From: CAYZMS01 sp964479625
GTDB taxonomy: Bacteria > Bacteroidota > Bacteroidia > Chitinophagales > Saprospiraceae
Direction of reading: 5' to 3'
DNA length: 64,000 nucleotides
Assembly (NCBI GenBank): GCA_964479625.1
Contig: CAYZMS010000014.1
Location: 1-64,000, forward strand
This document shows, in pieces, positions 60,363 through 64,000 of the stretch. Position 1 is the first letter of the stretch; each line of letters opens with the position of its first letter. A program made the position numbers and the translations under genes. The notes beneath the pieces were generated by a model. It was not told the DNA's origin. It worked only from the letters and a program-made list of their open reading frames with translations, and searched no databases.

Positions 60363-60821
60363 ATGAATGCAAATAAGCCTATCCGAGAGATCATGACGAC
60401 AAAGCTCGTCACCGTGGCTCCAGATACCAGAGCCCGAGCTATAAAGGAAATCTTTCAGAAGAATTCCTTCCACCACTTACCGGTCGTTGATGCGGGAGAA
60501 GACCTGGTGGGCATCATTAGCAAAGAAGACTTTTTTAAGGTTGCCTATATTTTCTCCCTGAACACTACCGGCCGCACCTGGACCGAACGCGAGTACAATG
60601 CCCTGCGTGCCAAGGACTTTATGACAAAGTATCCCATGGCCCTTGATCCTGATGATACTATCGGTCTGGCTGCAGATATTTTTCTGGCCAATAAATTCCA
60701 TGCCCTGCCCATAGTCGAAGACGGCGTATTAGTAGGTATGGTCACCTCACATGACCTACTGCGTTACGGGTACGAAATGAAGGTAGGTGATGGAACGGAA
60801 GAATTGGCTCCTGAATATTAA
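60363..60821 (+). CDS. CBS-domain pair protein 1
   Basis: 152 residues consisting of two CBS domains only. The first is marked by IMTTKLVTVAPDTRARAIKEIFQKNSFHHLPVVD, the second by DFMTKYPMALDPDDTI and FHALPIVEDGVLVGMVTSHDLL. CBS pairs bind adenosyl ligands (AMP, ATP, SAM, sometimes NAD) and act as sensors for partner proteins. There is no effector domain here. The next CBS gene starts 11 bp downstream, so the two are co-transcribed. Confidence 0.92.
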   Translation: MNANKPIREIMTTKLVTVAPDTRARAIKEIFQKNSFHHLPVVDAGEDLVGIISKEDFFKVAYIFSLNTTGRTWTEREYNALRAKDFMTKYPMALDPDDTIGLAADIFLANKFHALPIVEDGVLVGMVTSHDLLRYGYEMKVGDGTEELAPEY

Positions 60822-60832
60822 AAACCATAACC

Positions 60833-61276
60833 ATGATCGCACATAACACCCCTGTGAAGGAAATCATGTCCAGCCCTGTAATTACCCTAGGGCCAAGGGA
60901 TACTATGGATAAGGTGAAGCGAATTTTCGATCAAAATTCCATTCATCACATCCCCGTAGTTGAAGAAGGAAAGGTCGTAGGTATAATCAGCAAGCACGAC
61001 CTGTTTAAGGTATTACATGGTTTCACACTGTTCAAGTCTCAGCAAAGTGACCTACATAACCAGGCGATCCTGCGATCCCTGCTGGTTGGTGAAGTTATGA
61101 CCCGGCAGGTAGCCGTTTTGAATGAACAGGACACCCTTCTGATGGCGGCCGGCTTTTTCCGGGAAAATTACTTCCACGCCTTACCCATCATCGATGATGA
61201 AGGCAAGCTAAGCGGTATCCTGACTACCTATGACCTGATCACCCACGCTTACAAAGACGTGCCGGTTTCTGCCTAG
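60833..61276 (+). CDS. CBS-domain pair protein 2
   Basis: 147 residues, again only a CBS pair (EIMSSPVITLGPRDTMDKVKRIFDQNSIHHIPVVEEGKVVGIISKHDL, then VMTRQVAVLNEQDTL). It is a paralogue of the gene just upstream, with which it forms an operon ended by a strong terminator. Together with the third CBS gene at 61469 it suggests an adenylate-sensing module that may act with the neighbouring stress proteins; this is inferred from context only. Confidence 0.92.
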   Translation: MIAHNTPVKEIMSSPVITLGPRDTMDKVKRIFDQNSIHHIPVVEEGKVVGIISKHDLFKVLHGFTLFKSQQSDLHNQAILRSLLVGEVMTRQVAVLNEQDTLLMAAGFFRENYFHALPIIDDEGKLSGILTTYDLITHAYKDVPVSA

Positions 61277-61323
61277 AGATACTTGCGGGATGAATGTTTG
61301 TTGAGATAATTAAAATAACATTC

Positions 61324-61378
61324 GTTTTACAGGCTAAAAGATTTCCCAGAAGGGAAAATGCCTGTAAAACATTTTTTT
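61324..61378 (+). terminator. Terminator of the CBS operon
   Basis: A perfect 11-bp stem GTTTTACAGGC (61324-61334) with GCCTGTAAAAC (61360-61370), an inner TTTCCC/GGGAAA hairpin, and a run of seven T after it. A textbook intrinsic terminator, 48 bp after the stop. Confidence 0.92.
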
Positions 61379-61402
61379 AATGGGCTGGTTTTTAGGTTAT
61401 TA

Positions 61403-61432
61403 AAAAAAGGCAGCCGCTTGGTAGCGGCCGCC
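61403..61432 (-). terminator. Terminator of the CBS3/rhodanese unit
   Basis: On the minus strand, GCCGCT/AGCGGC (61428-61423 with 61418-61413) plus GGC/GCC forms a GC-rich stem followed by a T-run (complement of AAAAAAA at about 61402-61408). It lies about 40 bp after the CBS3 stop. Confidence 0.8.
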
Positions 61433-61468
61433 CTCGTCCTAGTCGCAAAAGCCAATTGTTCTTATTCT

Positions 61469-61900
61469 TTAACGCAGGTCGTTCTCGGCGCTGTAGCGCA
61501 CAATATCACGGTTGGTTATAATTCCCACTACTTGTTTGTCATCCACCACCGGTAAAGCCCGGATATTGAAATTGTCGAACAATTCCAAAGCTTTTAGAAT
61601 GGTCTCTTTAGAAGAGATGGTCACCAGAGGGCTGGGGGTCATGAAATCGGCTACAGATAAACGCTCATTGAGGGTCTCTTCGTTGATACAATCCATGACG
61701 GGTAGATGGACACTGAAGGCCCGGAGCATATCATTGGAAGAAATAATGCCGACCAGTTCGCCCTTTTCATCTAGAATAGGAAGGTGGTGAATGTCCAATT
61801 CAAGAAAAAGGCGGCAAAGTTGGGTAAAGGGCTGAGTTAGGCTTGCGAAAAGAACCTTGTCGCTCATTATATCCGCTACCTGAACGTTGGTGGCAATCAT
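61469..61900 (-). CDS. CBS-domain pair protein 3
   Basis: 143 residues with two CBS domains (VADIMSDKVLFASLTQPFTQLCRLFLELDIHHLPILDEKGELVGIISSNDML, then DFMTPSPLVTISSKETILKALELF). It is the last gene of a minus-strand unit after the rhodanese and small membrane protein. An 88-bp gap before it contains a perfect Fnr-type box and a TACCTTGG element (one mismatch to TAnnTTTG, at 61927-61934), so it may also be transcribed separately. Confidence 0.92.
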   Translation of the reverse strand: MIATNVQVADIMSDKVLFASLTQPFTQLCRLFLELDIHHLPILDEKGELVGIISSNDMLRAFSVHLPVMDCINEETLNERLSVADFMTPSPLVTISSKETILKALELFDNFNIRALPVVDDKQVVGIITNRDIVRYSAENDLR

Positions 61901-61978
61901 AGTGGTGATAATTTTCAGCGTTTATCCCAAGGTAATTTAATCCAAGGGCTGGAGCTATGATATTGGTCAGACCCAGGC

Positions 61979-61992
61979 TTGATAATTATCAA
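61979..61992. promoter_or_regulatory. Perfect Fnr-type box upstream of CBS protein 3
   Basis: TTGAT-AATT-ATCAA is identical to the consensus Fnr binding site (TTGAT-N4-ATCAA). It overlaps the stop codon of the small membrane protein gene and lies 79 bp upstream of the CBS3 ATG, about 45 bp from the -7-like element at 61927-61934. Confidence 0.7.
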
Positions 61993-62195
61993 TGATGCTG
62001 ATACCATTGGTCCTCATCGAACTCCCTTGGTTTGGGTTTTTTTTTTCGAAGAATAAAAATGGCCTGAATGATGACCAGCGCCGGAACGATCAACATACCA
62101 ATAAAAATAACACCAGGTAAGGGAAACAGAGCCATTACCGCTAGAACGGTAAGGAGTGCAAGGAATAGCCAGATAGTGATCTTGCTTAATTGCAT
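61989..62195 (-). CDS. Small two-helix membrane protein
   Basis: 68 residues. Two hydrophobic helices (about 6-27 and 29-48) are followed by a basic-acidic tail (LRKKKPKPREFDEDQWYQHH). Function unknown. It is 22 bp downstream of the rhodanese gene on the same strand; its stop overlaps the Fnr-type box. Confidence 0.75.
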   Translation of the reverse strand: MQLSKITIWLFLALLTVLAVMALFPLPGVIFIGMLIVPALVIIQAIFILRKKKPKPREFDEDQWYQHH

Positions 62196-62217
62196 GACGT
62201 TTTTGTTTTACAAACCA

Positions 62218-62523
62218 TTAAACGACCGCAGCTGTTGGCTGCGGGGTTTCGGCTTTTCTGTAGGCCCGTAACAAGTGGATCTTTTGGAACCCAATCATTC
62301 GAAGGGAACGCACTACCTGCCGGGCACGTTGGCCATCTTCGCAATAAACGAAAACCGGCCTGGGAAGGGTTTCCCAGTCTTCCAGGAATTGTAAATGCAA
62401 ACGCCAGGGAATATTTACGGCACCGGGCAGACGTTCCAGTTCAAATTCTTCTCTGGAGCGAACGTCGACAAGGGAACCTACTTTTTTCATCTTACTTAGG
62501 AATTGATTGCCAGTAATATACAA
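62218..62523 (-). CDS. Rhodanese-like protein
   Basis: 101 residues forming one rhodanese domain (VDVRSREEFELERLPGAVNIPW). The active-site loop YCEDGQRAR has the catalytic cysteine and arginine of sulfurtransferases. It is cytoplasmic (no signal peptide) and probably moves sulfane sulfur or acts as a redox sensor. First gene of the unit with the small membrane protein and CBS3. Confidence 0.9.
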   Translation of the reverse strand: MYITGNQFLSKMKKVGSLVDVRSREEFELERLPGAVNIPWRLHLQFLEDWETLPRPVFVYCEDGQRARQVVRSLRMIGFQKIHLLRAYRKAETPQPTAAVV

Positions 62524-62664
62524 TCTCGGGCCCTAAGCAAGTGGTGGTAAAAATCACCGGGCGCACATGATTTTTCAAAAGTTGAGAGGGAAAAACACCT
62601 CTAGCGACCCGGTCAGGCCACCTTTAACGGAAAAAAGCACCATCAGCACCATCTTATCGCCTCT

Positions 62665-63555
62665 TTACTTGAGGGGCTTTAGCTGGTAACCCTGTTCGCG
62701 CAATAGGTTGACGACCCCCTGCGGTCCGCCCAGGTGACCGGCGCCTACCGCGAAAAATATGGTTCCTTCCTGCATCATTTTCGCCATCACAGGAATCCAG
62801 TTGCGGTTGCGGTTAAAAAGAAGCAGATCTTCATAATCGGCCATACCCTTCTCTCCCTCCATGGCTTTGTACATGGCGTCAATATCCTGATCCTGGTACA
62901 TTTTTACCAATTCCTGGAACTGATCATCGCCGGTATCACCGGTTTTGATCGCCTCCACTAACATATCAGCCTGTACCCGATAGGGGATGCTGTCGAACAT
63001 ACTCATTTGATATTCGGCGGTTTCGAGCCCGTCAATGGTTTTCTCTTGTTGCTGCGCCATTTGAGTGAACTCCATTTCATAGGATTTGACCGAGCCGGGG
63101 TCTGATAGGTCCATCCCTTCTCCGGAGGCCATTACACTGAGAAACATAGGCTTAATGCGTTCCAGCATGAACATGGGGAGGCCGATGCTTTCGAAATGCC
63201 CCTTGACCATACCGTAATCCGCTTCGGATAAAAGGTCCTGAAGAGTAGTATCCCCTTTCATGAAGGCTTTCATCATAAGGGGCATCATTTTAGACATATC
63301 GGACATGTCCTCCATGTTAATTTCGAAAACCACCTTCTCCACCTCGTCAAAAGCAGCCATTGTCTTGGCGGTCAGGAAAAAATCCTCGGAGGGAATCATA
63401 TGAATGGTGCCATACAAATAAGAGGGGCTTTGCAGCTCATTGCCGCTGATCTCCCACAGCAGGGATTTTTCATCGGTAGCCTGCATTTCTGCCTGGGCAT
63501 TGACCAGGTTTAACAATCCGACCAGACCTAAAAAGAAAGAAAAGAAACGTTTCAT
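62665..63555 (-). CDS. TraB/GumN-family protein
   Basis: 296 residues with a signal peptide (about 1-20). The LYGTIHMIPSEDFFL motif near residue 48 and the closing FFAVGAGHLGGPQGVVNLLREQGY are hallmarks of the TraB/GumN family, a haem-free erythromycin-esterase-like/Tiki fold with possible metalloprotease activity. The central methionine-rich stretch (MEDMSDMSKMMPLMMKAFM) is notable. The role is unknown; it is probably periplasmic. Confidence 0.9.
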   Translation of the reverse strand: MKRFFSFFLGLVGLLNLVNAQAEMQATDEKSLLWEISGNELQSPSYLYGTIHMIPSEDFFLTAKTMAAFDEVEKVVFEINMEDMSDMSKMMPLMMKAFMKGDTTLQDLLSEADYGMVKGHFESIGLPMFMLERIKPMFLSVMASGEGMDLSDPGSVKSYEMEFTQMAQQQEKTIDGLETAEYQMSMFDSIPYRVQADMLVEAIKTGDTGDDQFQELVKMYQDQDIDAMYKAMEGEKGMADYEDLLLFNRNRNWIPVMAKMMQEGTIFFAVGAGHLGGPQGVVNLLREQGYQLKPLK

Positions 63556-63917
63556 TCGTAAAATTTAAGTGACCCCTAAAAAAAGCTTTTGCAGGGAAAA
63601 TTGTTGCAACGGAAAGCAAGTTTTGATATTTGGAAAGAATTTTATGCCGAAGGACAGTTATTCGCTTTGGGAGACCAACGCATCAGACAACCATTTTCCA
63701 CCCGATAAGTTTATACGCAAAATGAGGATGCTGATCACCGCTTTCAACAACTGGGGTTAGATCGTACTTAACCGGTTGTCCGATTGCCTTCGATAGCGCT
63801 TGGAGGGTTGCGTAAAGTTGATCCAGGAGTTTAAGGGTGTTGGAGGGTCTTCAGTTTGAAATAGAAATTGTTTTCTATAAGCCCTGCAGGAGAACGGAAG
63901 GCCGGTTTACAGCCCAC
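63556..63917. other. Intergenic region with a doubtful short frame
   Basis: No supported gene. A frame from an ATG at 63644 to 63760 would encode 38 residues (MPKDSYSLWETNASDNHF...), but there is no ribosome site and no good promoter. It is noted only as a possible micro-ORF or gene remnant. The remainder to 63917 holds nothing recognised. Confidence 0.3.
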
Positions 63918-64000
63918 TTAATGCGTCTTATCAAATTCTTCCACCAGATCCAATAGGGTGTGTATGTCATCAAAAAATTCCAGGACGAGCTCAAAGCTGA
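63918..64000 (-). CDS. 3' end of a gene continuing beyond the window
   Basis: On the minus strand an open frame enters from the right edge and ends at TAA (63920-63918). The 26 visible residues, SFELVLEFFDDIHTLLDLVEEF plus a short tail, look like an acidic amphipathic helix of a genuine protein. The gene cannot be identified. Confidence 0.6.
   Translation of the reverse strand, partial: SFELVLEFFDDIHTLLDLVEEFDKTH

Noticed and set aside
63569..63760. Protein of 63 residues after the TraB gene
   Set aside because: Cys-rich start without signals; only the last 38 codons look faintly protein-like, so it is mentioned only within the intergenic entry.
1..64000. tRNA, rRNA, IS element or prophage
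   Set aside because: No cloverleaf, rRNA core sequence, transposase, integrase or phage structural gene was recognised on either strand by eye.

Overview
The window looks like a chromosomal segment of a Bacteroidota member of the Saprospiria (Lewinella-like). This is inferred from several signs: C-terminal Type IX secretion signals of both classes, two paralogous PKD proteins with a gliding-type C-terminus, a putative-porin gene, GbsR/MarR and AraC-cupin regulators, starts without Shine-Dalgarno sequences, and several promoters of the TTG-N20-TAnnTTTG type. No rRNA, tRNA, prophage, IS element or CRISPR was seen. Most of the window is ordinary chromosome. It contains one 100-N assembly gap.

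Layout. 0-7.3 kb: S41 protease, a divergent YrdC-like protein and two tandem secreted PKD proteins. 7.3-10.4 kb: gcvP, with its own promoter and a long leader. 10.5-11.4 kb: an orphan toxin-like reading frame and a frameshifted DUF4240 gene. 11.6-14.6 kb: a BlaI/BlaR1-type pair whose M56 protein carries three TonB-like domains and a T9SS tail. 14.7-20.9 kb: a charged protein, an AraC regulator, a porin, fabI, a short-chain reductase damaged at its 5' end, and a Crp-type gene with an in-frame stop. 20.95-21.3 kb: a 60-bp tandem repeat broken by the gap. 21.4-27.3 kb: small proteins, recN and lepA. 27.3-28.1 kb: a hairpin-rich non-coding stretch. 28.1-42.3 kb: GbsR, gcvT, HEAT-cyclophilin, PBP1A, an ABM-AroB fusion, SAM hydrolase, PhoH/OsmC, a solute symporter, two outer-membrane barrels and a fatty-acid hydroxylase. 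42.4-51.6 kb: cysteine/cystathionine synthase, Nudix, M4 protease, signal peptidase and small conserved proteins.

51.7-62.5 kb is the most coherent accessory block. It holds a thioredoxin, a PAS histidine kinase with a response regulator fused to a Crp-type DNA-binding module, two universal stress proteins (one with a degenerate thioredoxin domain), three CBS-domain proteins and a rhodanese. Between them lie palindromes of Crp/Fnr type: TTGATAATTATCAA upstream of one CBS gene, TGACAATTGTCA between the kinase and the stress proteins, and weaker relatives near the thioredoxin and the CBS pair. The simplest reading is a locally encoded stress or redox regulon driven by the hybrid regulator. This is inference.

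Gene integrity. At least three reading-frame breaks lie in or beside short homopolymers (about 10.82, 11.34 and 19.35 kb). There is also one in-frame TAG, one ATA where a start ATG is expected, and the N gap. Some of these may be assembly errors, so raw reads should be checked before calling pseudogenes.
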